Origin: Gemmatimonas aurantiaca T-27 | GTDB lineage: Bacteria > Gemmatimonadota > Gemmatimonadetes > Gemmatimonadales > Gemmatimonadaceae | NCBI RefSeq assembly: GCF_000010305.1 | Contig: NC_012489.1 | Coordinates: 4,285,646 to 4,349,645 of the forward strand | DNA length: 64,000 nucleotides | Direction: 5' to 3' | Shown: piece by piece, positions 8,101 through 16,292 of the stretch | Numbering within the stretch: position 1 is the stretch's first letter | How the letters are laid out: the number at the start of each line of letters is the position of its first letter | Notes under the pieces: generated by a model | What the model saw: only the letters and a program-made list of their open reading frames with translations | The model's database searches: none | Told to the model about the DNA's origin: nothing | Program-made: the position numbers and the translations under genes

Positions 8101-8817
8101 GCCGGCGGACTCGATCTGCTGCTGCATGGAGCGAACACGCGTGGATGGGGCAATACTGCTCTGCCCGACCCCGTGCTGCTGGTCCCACGGGGGTTCGACG
8201 CCAATGCCAGTCGCTTCCTGTACGCCGTCAATCCGCGCTTTGGCAGCAGCAATCCCGCGCATACGCTGTTGCGCAACCCTTTCCGCGTGACGCTCGACTT
8301 CTCGCTCGATCTCACGAAGCCGCTGGCCGAACAACGGCTGGCGCGCACACTGGAGCCCGTGAAGCGCAACGGGAACTGGGAACGCCCGACCCTCGCCGAT
8401 ATGGAGCGTGTGCAAATGCGCCAGGTATCGAGTTTGCACCGCTTGCTGCTGTCGTTCACCGACACACTGTTTCTCACACGCGATCAGATCGACCGACTGC
8501 GTGGTGCGGACTCCGTCTTTCAGGGTGAAGCACGTGCACTCTTCCTGCCTCTCGCCGAGCGGCTGGCCGCACTGCCAAGTGGCTTCGCGGCGACGCCGGT
8601 GCTGGAAGACATCCGTGCCACCGAGCTGGCCTATCAACGTCGCTTCTGGGCGCAACGCGACATCGTACGCGGCATTCTCACGCCGCTGCAAACCAGCGTG
8701 ATGCCGGAGATTGCCAAGATGATCATGGCCTACCAACTCGCGCCGGACTCCCGGCGTTGGCCTCGTTGGTTCTTCAGCGACGATGGATCGACAGCGGGCG
8801 TTGGCCCACCACCGTGA
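5158..8817 (+). CDS. TonB-dependent receptor-like outer-membrane protein with carboxypeptidase-regulatory domain
   Basis: 1219 residues. The signal peptide is MPRYFWLVLFFALPLSAQ, starting at the first or the second ATG (5158 or 5173). An Ig-like carboxypeptidase-regulatory domain follows (about residues 28-110: LRGRIRNDSGLVVAGASIYV...TWTIRFDDGTGDYLVFVAAPGY), then a plug-like region (TLGTVPGVIVGSDGAS...LNGVALPAG) and a long barrel with many aromatic/Arg-ended strands. The pattern is that of Oar/SusC-like receptors common in Bacteroidota and Gemmatimonadota. After the last barrel-like strands (FRVTLDFSLDLTKPL) there are about 150 residues of helical, charged sequence (RMQ..MRQVSSLHRLLLSFTDTLFLTRDQIDRL...), unusual because most such receptors end at the final strand. 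Ligand unknown; no SusD-like partner is present. Confidence 0.8.
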   Translation: MPPARMPRYFWLVLFFALPLSAQESPDRLRGRIRNDSGLVVAGASIYVTRGSDRAVQQTTSDTDGTWTIRFDDGTGDYLVFVAAPGYQSARIRVQRSGNEREFVVDLVLKASSAAQLATVRVAATGGRRPDNGVRLGTEEVGASERWIDGVAAVLPPTVRGDASATLGTVPGVIVGSDGASLLGAAPGSNLVTLNGVALPAGQLPRGAPVDARFSAGTMDATRGGFAGGQLDFRLPAGNRDMQRRRGWGTLTPSLLQGTDAIGRATGADAGNLRLSGSADGEAIRRAMSYNVSADYMRTTSTPATLITADPGALGIFGLSADSVTRLQSAAAGLGLPVGTTRARSTDSWSLLARIDDTRDTARVLALTAFVSGAAHRGMGASPQLSPLTTNTRTDRATNVQLLHQRTGARRSWFNENRLSVSRTDIDGRARTTAPTAVVITDQTDGALAVLGASPTGHVDRGQWTVEGASEWAWLGRTPAHRFRAIAWSRFDALRDASLQDALGTWSFASLGDFSNSRPSRFTRTLVQPPTTGSAWNGALALAHQWRATPSLQVLSGARIEGNAFGGLPDTPIELGSGNTRPAERLRTDAVPMRVHVSPRIGLTWQLGGGDARSAQMFSSYGTVVRPSMGVLRAGIGEFRDMYQASAVVGTRTGAQLLSCVGAAAPAPNWHAYTDAGTSPASCVGSDPVLTQRAASLRYLRSSYDTPRAWRSYVNYSRNVGPVLARVEAMGAVNLALPGVIDRNLDASRATLLPDEQRLIFVSAEAIDPRSGAVSPATSRMDTRSGLVHEVRSDLRSEAGQISLGISSDIFKRPSPFYSATWTVQQVRQQYRGADGGGFGDPTRIEWARGANDARHVMQLQAGYTLPRQGSLTLFARLQSGIPFTPIVRGDVDGDGIPGDRAFVFDPSRDTDAQRANAMRALLDHSNARVRDCLSSQTGRVVSRQSCSGPWTVSANARIDITVPISVAGRRLSAALNLENLAGGLDLLLHGANTRGWGNTALPDPVLLVPRGFDANASRFLYAVNPRFGSSNPAHTLLRNPFRVTLDFSLDLTKPLAEQRLARTLEPVKRNGNWERPTLADMERVQMRQVSSLHRLLLSFTDTLFLTRDQIDRLRGADSVFQGEARALFLPLAERLAALPSGFAATPVLEDIRATELAYQRRFWAQRDIVRGILTPLQTSVMPEIAKMIMAYQLAPDSRRWPRWFFSDDGSTAGVGPPP

Positions 8818-8823
8818 TGCGCA

Positions 8824-9174
8824 TCATCCTCCCGCCATGGCCCCCACGATCAGCAGCGGCTCCCGACCATCCTGCACCGCCTCGGGCAGTGGCGTGTCGG
8901 GCAACTCCAACGAGAGATCACGCTCGCAGGCGTAGAACCGGATGAACGCGCGGCGTTTGTGTGTGCCATGATCGCGGATGGTCCCGCGGAGCGCGGGAAA
9001 GCGCTCTTCGAGTACGTCGAGCACCCCACGCACAGTGGCTGCACCCATCACCGTCACATCGAGTTCGGCGTCAGTGCGCGCCAACGCCCGCAACGGTGCG
9101 GGCAAGACCACCCGCACCGTACGCGGCGTCTCCACCGCCGTCTCGTTTGACCCCGTCACGTGTGACGCTGTCAC
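8824..9174 (-). CDS. MoaD/ThiS family ubiquitin-like sulfur-carrier protein
   Basis: 116 residues. The core [21 protein letters not shown]...[20 protein letters not shown] is the beta-grasp pattern of MoaD/ThiS, and the protein ends in GAMAGG, so the C-terminal Gly-Gly needed for thiocarboxylation is present. It has about 20 extra N-terminal residues. Its start overlaps the end of the BNR-repeat gene by four bases (translational coupling), and a matching E1-type enzyme with a rhodanese domain is encoded divergently at 10412. Together with the neighbouring IorBA molybdoenzyme, a role in molybdopterin or other sulfur transfer is likely; thiamine or protein modification are alternatives. Confidence 0.85.
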   Translation of the reverse strand: MTASHVTGSNETAVETPRTVRVVLPAPLRALARTDAELDVTVMGAATVRGVLDVLEERFPALRGTIRDHGTHKRRAFIRFYACERDLSLELPDTPLPEAVQDGREPLLIVGAMAGG

Positions 9175-10286
9175 GCCAACGTCTGCACTTCCACCGACAG
9201 CACCGGTGGCAGATTGTGCACGATGGCCGACCAGTTGTCACCACCATCCGGTGACACATACACCTGCCCACCAGTGGTGCCGAAGTAGATACCACAATCA
9301 TCGAGGCGATCCACCGCCATCGCATCCCGCAGCACGTTCACGTAGCAGTTGTCCTGCGGCAGCCCCCGCCCCAGCTCTTCCCATTCATGACCGCCCGTAC
9401 GACTGCGATACACGCGCAGCTTGCCATCGGGTGGGAAGTGGTGCGCATCGCTGGTGATCGGCACCACGTACACGGTCTCCGGTTCATGCGCGTGCACATC
9501 GATCGGAAAACCGAAGTCGGTGGGGAGATTGCCGCTCACTTCATACCAATGATCGCCACCATCGTCGCTGCGCATGACGTCCCAGTGTTTCTGCATGTAC
9601 AACCGCTGGGGATTGGACGCATGCAAGGCAATGCGGTGCACGCAGTGGCCCACTTCGGCATCACCGTCGGGAATTTCACCGGAGCGCAGTCCCTTGTTGA
9701 TCGGCGTCCAGGTGGCGCCACCGTTCACCGTACGAAACGCGCCGGCCGCGGAAATGGCTACGAACATGCGCTGCGGATCGGTGGGGTCGGCCACGATGGT
9801 GTGCAGACACATACCACCCGCGCCGGGCTGCCACTGACTGCCAGACCCATGCCCGCGCAGCCCTGACAACTCATGCCAGCTCGCGCCGCCATCGGTGGAC
9901 TTGAACAGCGCCGCATCCTCCACACCGGCAAACACCACATCACGCTCGGTGAGCGACGGCTCCAGGTGCCAGACGCGCTTGAATTCCCATGGATGGGGCG
10001 TGCCATCGTACCACATATGGGTGCCCGGCACACCATCGTAGGCAAAAGAGTTGTCCACGGGATTCCAGTTGCGTCCACCGTCATCGGAACGCTGCACCAC
10101 CTGGCCGAACCAGCCGCTCGACTGCGAGGCATACAGTCGGTCCGGGTCAACCGGTGATCCCTTCACGTGATACAGCTCCCACCCGGGGAAATGCGGACCG
10201 TCCACGGTCCATGACTTCCGCGCACCATCGGCATGCAGAATGAATGCGCCCTTGCGGGTGCCGACCAGAACTCGAACCCGACTCAT
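9171..10286 (-). CDS. BNR/Asp-box beta-propeller protein (sialidase/YVTN-like)
   Basis: 371 residues with no signal peptide. At least five Asp-box motifs (S-x-D-G-G-x-x-W type) can be read in order: [48 protein letters not shown] and [12 protein letters not shown], so the chain should fold as a multi-bladed propeller. The opening [14 protein letters not shown] and the repeated [16 protein letters not shown] strands are typical of cytoplasmic BNR/YVTN proteins often annotated as glycosyl hydrolases. None of the catalytic residues of a true sialidase can be assigned. It is the first gene of a two-gene unit with the MoaD/ThiS-like protein (four-base overlap), which suggests a functional link I cannot define. 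Confidence 0.8.
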   Translation of the reverse strand: MSRVRVLVGTRKGAFILHADGARKSWTVDGPHFPGWELYHVKGSPVDPDRLYASQSSGWFGQVVQRSDDGGRNWNPVDNSFAYDGVPGTHMWYDGTPHPWEFKRVWHLEPSLTERDVVFAGVEDAALFKSTDGGASWHELSGLRGHGSGSQWQPGAGGMCLHTIVADPTDPQRMFVAISAAGAFRTVNGGATWTPINKGLRSGEIPDGDAEVGHCVHRIALHASNPQRLYMQKHWDVMRSDDGGDHWYEVSGNLPTDFGFPIDVHAHEPETVYVVPITSDAHHFPPDGKLRVYRSRTGGHEWEELGRGLPQDNCYVNVLRDAMAVDRLDDCGIYFGTTGGQVYVSPDGGDNWSAIVHNLPPVLSVEVQTLA

Positions 10287-10411
10287 CGTCGCTCCAGGAT
10301 GCAGAGTGCAGGAAGCAGGTGATTCGCTAAACTACTTCTTGGACTCCGTCGCCGTCCCGAATTCATCGGTCCGCGGCGGACGCCCTGCGCTTCCTCTTCT
10401 GGTGCTGTCCC

Positions 10412-11593
10412 GTGGATGCGAACCTCACTCAACACGCCCCTCCGGTCGCGTCGCCGGACTCAGCAGCCGGCCTGACGTCGGACGAGCGCGATCGGTATCG
10501 GCGGCAGCTCACCCTGCCGTCATTTGGCCTCGAGGGGCAGGAGCGTCTCAAAACCTCCCGCGTGCTCATTGTGGGCGCCGGTGGGCTCGGATCACCGGCG
10601 GCGTTGTACCTGGCTGCAGCGGGCGTGGGCACCATCGGACTGGTTGACCACGACGTGGTCGACATCACCAACCTGCACCGCCAGTTGCTGCACGGCACCA
10701 GCGATGTGGGACGCGACAAGCTGGCCTCGGCCCGTGATCGCCTGCGCGACATCAATCCGCTGGTGCAGGTGGTCGCACACGATAGCTGGCTCACGTCGGC
10801 CAATGCGATGGACATCATCGCGAACTACGACCTGGTCATCGACGGCGCCGACAACTTTGCCACCCGCTATCTCGTCAACGACGCCTGCGTGCTGCTGGGG
10901 AGGCCCAATGTGCACGGCTCGGTGTTTCGTTTCGACGGACAGGCGTCGGTGTTTGGCATGCCCGATGGCCCCTGTTATCGCTGCCTGTACCCGGAGCCAC
11001 CGCCGCCGGAGATGGTGCCCAATTGTGCGGAAGGGGGCGTACTCGGTGTGCTGCCTGGTCTCGTGGGGACCATTCAGGCCACCGAAGCCATCAAGGTGCT
11101 GCTCGGCATCGGCACGTCACTCGCCGGTCGCCTGCTCATGATCGACGCGATGCGCATGCAGTTCCGCACGGTCATGCTGTCGCGAGACCCTGAGTGCCCG
11201 GCCTGCGGCACGCGCACCATCACCGCACTCATCGACTACGACCAGTTCTGCGGCACCCCAGGCTTGCATGCGCTGGCCGACGCGCGCGCGGAAGAGATCT
11301 CCGTGGCCACCTTGCGGGGATGGATCGACCGGAACGAGCGCATCACCGTGATCGATGTGCGTGAGCCAACGGAAACCGCTGCCGGTGTGATTGGCGGTGC
11401 ACGCCTGGTGCCCATGGCGGAACTCCAAGCCGCGATGGACACCCTGCCGCGCGATCACACCCTGGTGATGGTGTGCAAGAGTGGTGTGCGCAGTGCCCGC
11501 GCCACACGTCAGCTCAAGGCAGCGGGATTCACCAAGGTGTGCTCGCTGGCCGGCGGTATGGTGCGCTGGGAGGAGCACCATACCGCCGGATAG
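10412..11593 (+). CDS. moeB: Molybdopterin-synthase adenylyltransferase/ThiF-type E1 with C-terminal rhodanese domain
   Basis: 393 residues from a GTG at 10412. The N-terminal domain (about residues 30-275) is an E1-like adenylyltransferase: GAGGLGSPAALYLAAAGVG nucleotide loop, DHDVVDITNLHRQ with the conserved Arg, and a CPAC zinc half-motif near residue 268. The C-terminal domain (about 290-393) is a rhodanese with active-site CKSGVRS. This MoeB-rhodanese (MoeZ-like) architecture activates the C-terminal glycine of MoaD/ThiS and supplies the sulfur. It is divergent from the BNR and MoaD/ThiS genes and convergent with the IorBA molybdoenzyme genes. The gene symbol is given for the family; ThiF or MoeZ naming is equally defensible. 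Confidence 0.85.
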   Translation: MDANLTQHAPPVASPDSAAGLTSDERDRYRRQLTLPSFGLEGQERLKTSRVLIVGAGGLGSPAALYLAAAGVGTIGLVDHDVVDITNLHRQLLHGTSDVGRDKLASARDRLRDINPLVQVVAHDSWLTSANAMDIIANYDLVIDGADNFATRYLVNDACVLLGRPNVHGSVFRFDGQASVFGMPDGPCYRCLYPEPPPPEMVPNCAEGGVLGVLPGLVGTIQATEAIKVLLGIGTSLAGRLLMIDAMRMQFRTVMLSRDPECPACGTRTITALIDYDQFCGTPGLHALADARAEEISVATLRGWIDRNERITVIDVREPTETAAGVIGGARLVPMAELQAAMDTLPRDHTLVMVCKSGVRSARATRQLKAAGFTKVCSLAGGMVRWEEHHTAG

Positions 11594-11619
11594 ACAGATG
11601 TGTGTGTGTGCGCTTTGAG

Positions 11620-13917
11620 CTATGCGCTTTGCACGGGCAGACTGCGAATGCGCGTGCGCCGCGCGGCAAATACGGCGTTGGCAAATGCTGGTGCAACCGG
11701 TGGCACACCGGGCTCACCGACACCACCAATCGGACCTTCGACATCCACCAGATGGACCCGAATGTCCTTTGGCGCACCCGCCATGCGCAGCACACGATAG
11801 TCGTTCAGGTTGGACTGCACCACACGCCCCCGCGCAAACGTGAGCTCGGAGAGCATCGCGTTCGACAGTGACATGATCACCGCGCCTTCGCACTGAGAGC
11901 GTACACGATCGGGGTGTGCGGCGTAGCCACAGTCCATGGCGATGTCCACGCGGGGCACCGAGATACTGCCGTCGGGCGCGATTTTCACCCGTACCACCGC
12001 CGCGACATACGTGAGGAACGAGCGATGCACCGCCACGCCGCGTCCTTCACCGGCCGGCAGCGCCGATCCCCACCCCGACTCCTGCGCGACCAGCTCCAGC
12101 ACGCGACGATGACGCGCCGTATCATTGGGATGGTCTTCCCACTTGGCACCGTAGTTCTCCACCGGCTTCTTCGCACCGGTGGCCGTCATGTCGATGATGT
12201 GGTCTCCGCCCAGCGACTCGATGAGGAACTGCACCGGATCCTTGCCCGCTGCCTGCGCCAGTTCATCCATGAAGCAGCCCAACGCAAAGGCGTGCGGGAT
12301 GTTGCTCACCGAGCGGTACCACCCGATGCGGGAATGTGGCGGTGCCTTGCACACCTCCACACGCACGTTGGGAATGGCATAAGGCATATCGAGCACACCG
12401 AGCCCCAGCTCACCTTCCGAGTGATACTCCTGGTCGGGTCCGAAGGTGGAGCCGATGGGCGGTGATGCAATGCGGTGCACCATGCCCACGATCTTGCCCT
12501 TGGCATCGAGTCCGGCTTCGAGACGCTGCATCGAAATGGTGTGCGGGAACCCATTCTGGATATCGTCTTCACGGGTCCACACCACCTTGATCGGCGCCTT
12601 CATCTCTTTCGACAGGAACGCCGCTTCAGCAATGAAATCCGGCTTCGACTTACGACCGAAGGCACCTCCCAGGAAGGTGACGTTCACGGTGACTTTCGAT
12701 TTGTCGAGACCGACCATGCCCGCCACCACCCCCTGTGCCGTCTGTGGATCCTGCGTGCAGGCCCACACCTCACATTGACCATTGGCAAAGTTGGCCATGG
12801 CCGCTGGGGGTTCCATCGGCACATGCGCGAGATGTGGTGCGTAGTACTCGGCCGTCACCTTGCGCGTCGCACCTGCGATCGCCGAGGCCGCATCACCCAG
12901 GTCGCGCACCACGTTGCCCGCCGCGCGCACCGAGGCTTCGAGTTCCGTGCGATAGGCGACGGAATCGTGCGTGTCGTTGGGGCTTTCGGTCCACTCGATG
13001 ATCAACTTCTTGCGCGCTTCGATGGCTGCCCACGTGCTGGTGGCAACAATTGCCACACCACCCAGCGGCATCATGCCTGATGGTACCGGCGCACTTGGTA
13101 CTTCGATCACGCGCTCCACACCCTTCACCTGCATGGCGGCCGCACTGTCGACGGTTTTCACCTTCGACCCGTACACCGGCGGTCGCGCAATCACGGCAAT
13201 GCGCATACCCGGCATGGAGAGATCCTGCGCGTACTTCGCCGTGCCAGTGATCATCGACTGCAGATCGAGCGACGCCATCGTCTTGCCGATGAAGCGATAC
13301 TGTGCCGGCGTCTTGAGCGGCACGTCCTTCGGCACGGGCAACTTGCTGGCGCGCTTGACGAGTGAGCCATAGCTGGCCCGACGATTGGAGGCCGCATGCA
13401 CCACTTCACCATTGGTGCCCTGCACATCGCCCACCGGCACTTTCCACTCGTCGGCGGCCGCTTGCTGCAACATGGCGCGCGCCGCAGCGCCTGCCTGGCG
13501 GAAGGTCATCCAGCCACCGTTGCGAATACTCGTGGACCCGTCGGTGTTCTGATCGCCGTACTTGGCATCACCGATGGCCTGCTCGATTCGCACCATCGAC
13601 CAATCGGCCTCGAGTTCATCGGCCATCGCCATCGCCAGACCGGTGCGCACCCCCTGCCCCATCTCGGAGCGGTGCACGATCACGGTGACGATACCGTCTT
13701 CCCCAATGCGCAGAAACACCGAGGGCTCGAAAGTCCCTGACGCCGCCATATCGGCCACACAGCCGATGCCGGACGCCGAGATGGCCAACACCAAGCCACT
13801 GGCCGCCATGCGCGTGAGAAACTCACGACGATCGAGGCCACTTGCCGGCGTTGCTCGGGATTCTGGATCGGCCGTTCGCGGATCACGACGCAGCCAGGGC
13901 GCCTTGCTCGGGGTCAT
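11620..13917 (-). CDS. Xanthine dehydrogenase family molybdopterin-binding subunit (IorB-like)
   Basis: 765 residues. The ATG at 13917, two bases after the stop of the small subunit, is chosen. A Tat signal is visible (LDRREFLTRMAASGLVLAIS), so the protein is exported folded with cofactor. The body follows isoquinoline 1-oxidoreductase beta-type sequences: HRSEMGQGVRTGLAMAMADE, RYIGK-like FIGK, NVTFLGGAFGRKSKPDF, SNIPHAFALGCFMDELA and the C-terminal GVGEPGVPPVAPAFANAVFA, which surrounds the active-site Glu (the GEP motif). It pairs with the 2Fe-2S subunit encoded immediately upstream to form a periplasmic molybdenum hydroxylase; substrate not predictable. Confidence 0.9.
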   Translation of the reverse strand: MTPSKAPWLRRDPRTADPESRATPASGLDRREFLTRMAASGLVLAISASGIGCVADMAASGTFEPSVFLRIGEDGIVTVIVHRSEMGQGVRTGLAMAMADELEADWSMVRIEQAIGDAKYGDQNTDGSTSIRNGGWMTFRQAGAAARAMLQQAAADEWKVPVGDVQGTNGEVVHAASNRRASYGSLVKRASKLPVPKDVPLKTPAQYRFIGKTMASLDLQSMITGTAKYAQDLSMPGMRIAVIARPPVYGSKVKTVDSAAAMQVKGVERVIEVPSAPVPSGMMPLGGVAIVATSTWAAIEARKKLIIEWTESPNDTHDSVAYRTELEASVRAAGNVVRDLGDAASAIAGATRKVTAEYYAPHLAHVPMEPPAAMANFANGQCEVWACTQDPQTAQGVVAGMVGLDKSKVTVNVTFLGGAFGRKSKPDFIAEAAFLSKEMKAPIKVVWTREDDIQNGFPHTISMQRLEAGLDAKGKIVGMVHRIASPPIGSTFGPDQEYHSEGELGLGVLDMPYAIPNVRVEVCKAPPHSRIGWYRSVSNIPHAFALGCFMDELAQAAGKDPVQFLIESLGGDHIIDMTATGAKKPVENYGAKWEDHPNDTARHRRVLELVAQESGWGSALPAGEGRGVAVHRSFLTYVAAVVRVKIAPDGSISVPRVDIAMDCGYAAHPDRVRSQCEGAVIMSLSNAMLSELTFARGRVVQSNLNDYRVLRMAGAPKDIRVHLVDVEGPIGGVGEPGVPPVAPAFANAVFAARRTRIRSLPVQSA

Positions 13918-13919
13918 GA

Positions 13920-14393
13920 TCAGCGCTCCGCGGCGGTAGTGGGAAGACCCGCCGCACGGCGAATCGCTTCGCGGATGCGGGGATAGGTGCCACAGCGGCA
14001 GATGATACCCGTCATCGCGTTGTCGATGTCCTGCTCGGTGGGCTGTGGTTTGGCCTTGAGCAACGCGGCCGCAGCCATGATCTGTCCCGACTGACAGTAT
14101 CCGCACTGTGGCACGTTCTGTTCGGTCCAGGCACGCTGCACGGCGTGCTGCCCGTTGCCATCGAGTCCTTCGATGGTGAGCACGGTGCGTCCGTCCAGCG
14201 TGCCCATCGTGGTCACACACGATGTCACCGGTGCGCCATCCACATGCACCGTACACGCACCACAGGCCGAGACGCCGCATCCAAACTTGGTGCCGGTCAA
14301 TCCGAGTTCGTCACGCAGGAACCAGAGCAGAGGCTGGTTGGGATCGCCGGTGTACTCACGGCTGGAACCGTTCACGGTCAGGCGCATGTGCAA
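13920..14393 (-). CDS. (2Fe-2S)-binding small subunit of molybdenum hydroxylase (IorA-like)
   Basis: 157 residues; start at 14393, or the second Met at 14387. The N-terminal plant-ferredoxin-like domain carries [16 protein letters not shown] plus a later Cys (CVTT), and the C-terminal helical domain carries CGYCQSGQ and CRCGTY, so both 2Fe-2S cluster sites are complete. It begins [20 protein letters not shown], typical of isoquinoline 1-oxidoreductase alpha and aldehyde-oxidase small subunits. It transfers electrons from the molybdenum subunit encoded two bases downstream to an acceptor such as a cytochrome. No signal peptide is present, consistent with co-export with the Tat-bearing large subunit. 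Confidence 0.92.
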   Translation of the reverse strand: MHMRLTVNGSSREYTGDPNQPLLWFLRDELGLTGTKFGCGVSACGACTVHVDGAPVTSCVTTMGTLDGRTVLTIEGLDGNGQHAVQRAWTEQNVPQCGYCQSGQIMAAAALLKAKPQPTEQDIDNAMTGIICRCGTYPRIREAIRRAAGLPTTAAER

Positions 14394-14521
14394 GTATGGT
14401 GGGTCACTGTATGAGACGATAGAGGACTACCTGCTGCGCATCGTCTATGTCACGCCCTCACTCAACCGGCTGTGTCATCCCGAGTAACGTGCTCGTGAAT
14501 CATGCATATCACGCGCCGTGC

Positions 14522-14974
14522 TCAGGAGAGCGTCCGCACATAGAAGATGTAGTCCGTCACGGCTGGTGTGCCGCCACCCTGACGGGCCAGCAACGCCAAT
14601 TGTCCACGATGATAGCTGCCGTGCAGTACCACCTGCGTGAGGATATCCGACACGGTGTTGCGAAAGGCCTGCCCAGCACTGTTGCGATACTCCACGACCC
14701 GATCCAGATCGCCGTGGGCCGCCGCCGCGCGCAACCCAGCGACGCTGGCCTGTGCGAGCGCAGTGGCCTCATCGAGCGAGAGGGAAGGCCACACCGGATG
14801 TTCGGTGGGACGCCCCGCGATGCGCGTGCACCATGTGTGTGCGGCACCAGCCAGGTGTGCATACAATCGCACCGCTTCCGCATGGTGGGTGCCCTGCGGA
14901 TCGAGAGATGCCATCGCCATCAGGGCCTGCTGGTCCGCCCATGCGAGATGGTCGAACAGTCTGGAGAAGTTCAT
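14522..14974 (-). CDS. DinB family protein
   Basis: 150 residues. The four-helix DinB/YfiT-like metal site can be traced: His9 in the first helix (MNFSRLFDHLAWAD), a second region AHLAGAAHTWCTRIAGR, and the HGSYHRGQLALL segment, whose two histidines are the characteristic C-terminal ligands. These proteins are typically thiol-dependent S-transferases or of unknown function. It is a single gene on the minus strand. The 128 bases between its stop and the start of the 2Fe-2S gene hold no recognisable feature. Confidence 0.88.
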   Translation of the reverse strand: MNFSRLFDHLAWADQQALMAMASLDPQGTHHAEAVRLYAHLAGAAHTWCTRIAGRPTEHPVWPSLSLDEATALAQASVAGLRAAAAHGDLDRVVEYRNSAGQAFRNTVSDILTQVVLHGSYHRGQLALLARQGGGTPAVTDYIFYVRTLS

Positions 14975-15152
14975 CGGTGGAAGGGGTAGACGTGGATGAG
15001 GCCGCGTGATGAATATCGACCCATACCCCCATCGTGGCGACGATGGGGCCCAGGTGGTATCCTGCCGTATGCCTCAATCAGGAATTCACCGGACGCCCTG
15101 CGAGCGTCGCTCGCGCCACATCGCTGGCCGCGCCGCTGGCCGCGCAACACCC

Positions 15153-15878
15153 ATGCGGCGAGGCGCCTTCGCGGTCCTGGCCGCAGCGCTTTTTGCCGCG
15201 CCCGTCTTGCCGGCGCTTGAAGACGACCAGAAACATGCGGCCTCGGGCACCAAGCCACGTCCCCAGCCGCAAGCGAGCCACCTCGCGGGCGCGGTGGGCC
15301 ATTGGGCCGACACCACCATCGGCACGCCTGGCATCGTGGTGAACGGAGAACGCTGGTCCGGACAGACGGACCCGGGAGCGCTGCGGCGTGTGAGCACGCA
15401 GCTCTTTGGTTCGGCCAACGACAGCTTTGTGAAAAACGGCACGGCGGCCGGTGCTTTTCCGTTTGCCGTGCACACCACCACGGCATCGTTTGCAAACGGC
15501 ACACTGCGTGCGCAGTTCAACATGATCGGCGGTAAATCGGACCAGGTGGCCGGTATCCTGTTTGGCCTCTCACCACAGGGTGAGTACTACGCCGCGCGCT
15601 ACAACACCAAAGAAGGCAACCTCGCCATCTGGGGATTTGCCAACGGCGAACGCCGGGTGGTGGCGCGTGGCAACGTGAAAACGCAATTGCCGCTCAATAC
15701 CTGGCACACGCTCCAGGTCACCGTGGCGGGTAAGACGGTGCGTGTGTCACTGGCCTCTGACAGCACGTTGTCCGTCACACATACATTCGACACCGCACCA
15801 ACCGGCCGCGTTGGTGTGTGGGTCAAACGTGATGCCATCACGGCGTTCAGGGCTTTCGACGTTTTGGCGCGACCTTAG
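15153..15878 (+). CDS. Secreted LamG/DUF1080-like jelly-roll protein
   Basis: 241 residues from the ATG at 15153, selected because it begins a clean signal peptide (MRRGAFAVLAAALFAAPVLP); in-frame ATGs at 15006 and 15069 would add a basic extension. The mature part looks like a concanavalin-like beta sandwich: GTLRAQFNMIGGKSDQVAGI, GEYYAARYNTKEGNLAIW, LNTWHTLQVTVAGKTVRVSL and a final GRVGVWVKRDAITAFRAFDV strand, all typical of LamG or 3-keto-disaccharide hydrolase-type domains. No catalytic residues can be assigned. Its last 32 bases overlap the convergent TfoX gene. Confidence 0.7.
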   Translation: MRRGAFAVLAAALFAAPVLPALEDDQKHAASGTKPRPQPQASHLAGAVGHWADTTIGTPGIVVNGERWSGQTDPGALRRVSTQLFGSANDSFVKNGTAAGAFPFAVHTTTASFANGTLRAQFNMIGGKSDQVAGILFGLSPQGEYYAARYNTKEGNLAIWGFANGERRVVARGNVKTQLPLNTWHTLQVTVAGKTVRVSLASDSTLSVTHTFDTAPTGRVGVWVKRDAITAFRAFDVLARP

Positions 15879-16263
15879 CGGTCTTGCTCGTCTTGGCAGT
15901 TTTTGCCGTCTTCGTGTTGGCCGCCTTGCTCGTCTTGGCGGCCTTCTGCGTTTTGGGCTTGGGCGCCGGCAGGGCATCGGCCGTCACCTGCAGAATCTCC
16001 TGCAACCGGTCGCGGTCCTCGAGCAACTCGTCGAGCACCCAATGGGCTTTGGCACCGGGATAGGGTGATCCCTGCGGCAACCCGGTCGCCAGTGCGGCAT
16101 TCGCAGGCAGCGGCTTGAGAAACACACTGTTGTCGCAGATGAGCACGAGCACCTTGCCATCGAGGTACAACGCGTATTCTCCAAACATCTTGCGTGTCGT
16201 GAGACGCGCGCCGAGTGCGATGCGCTCCGTCACAAAGTCCACGTAGTCTTGGCTGCTGCCCAT
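15847..16263 (-). CDS. TfoX/Sxy N-terminal domain protein with lysine/alanine-rich tail
   Basis: 138 residues. Residues 1-100 match the TfoX N-terminal domain: DYVDFVTERIALGARLTTRKMFGEYALYLDGKVLVLI with the family's RKMFGEYALY-type core, then a helical end. The last 37 or so residues are a low-complexity Ala/Lys/Thr tail (KAAKTSKAANTKTAKTAKTS) resembling histone H1-like C-termini, which would bind nucleic acid nonspecifically. TfoX proteins are linked to competence regulation in Gammaproteobacteria, but the isolated N-terminal domain family is widespread and uncharacterised. No competence genes are nearby. Confidence 0.85.
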   Translation of the reverse strand: MGSSQDYVDFVTERIALGARLTTRKMFGEYALYLDGKVLVLICDNSVFLKPLPANAALATGLPQGSPYPGAKAHWVLDELLEDRDRLQEILQVTADALPAPKPKTQKAAKTSKAANTKTAKTAKTSKTAKVAPKRRKP

Positions 16264-16292
16264 CGCTCAGGTCCGAAAGGTAGGGGAAAGGA

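Noticed and set aside
14145-14487. Plus-strand frames over the 2Fe-2S gene and its upstream region
   Set aside because: Antisense to the gene with both cluster motifs; no ribosome-binding site or conserved sequence.
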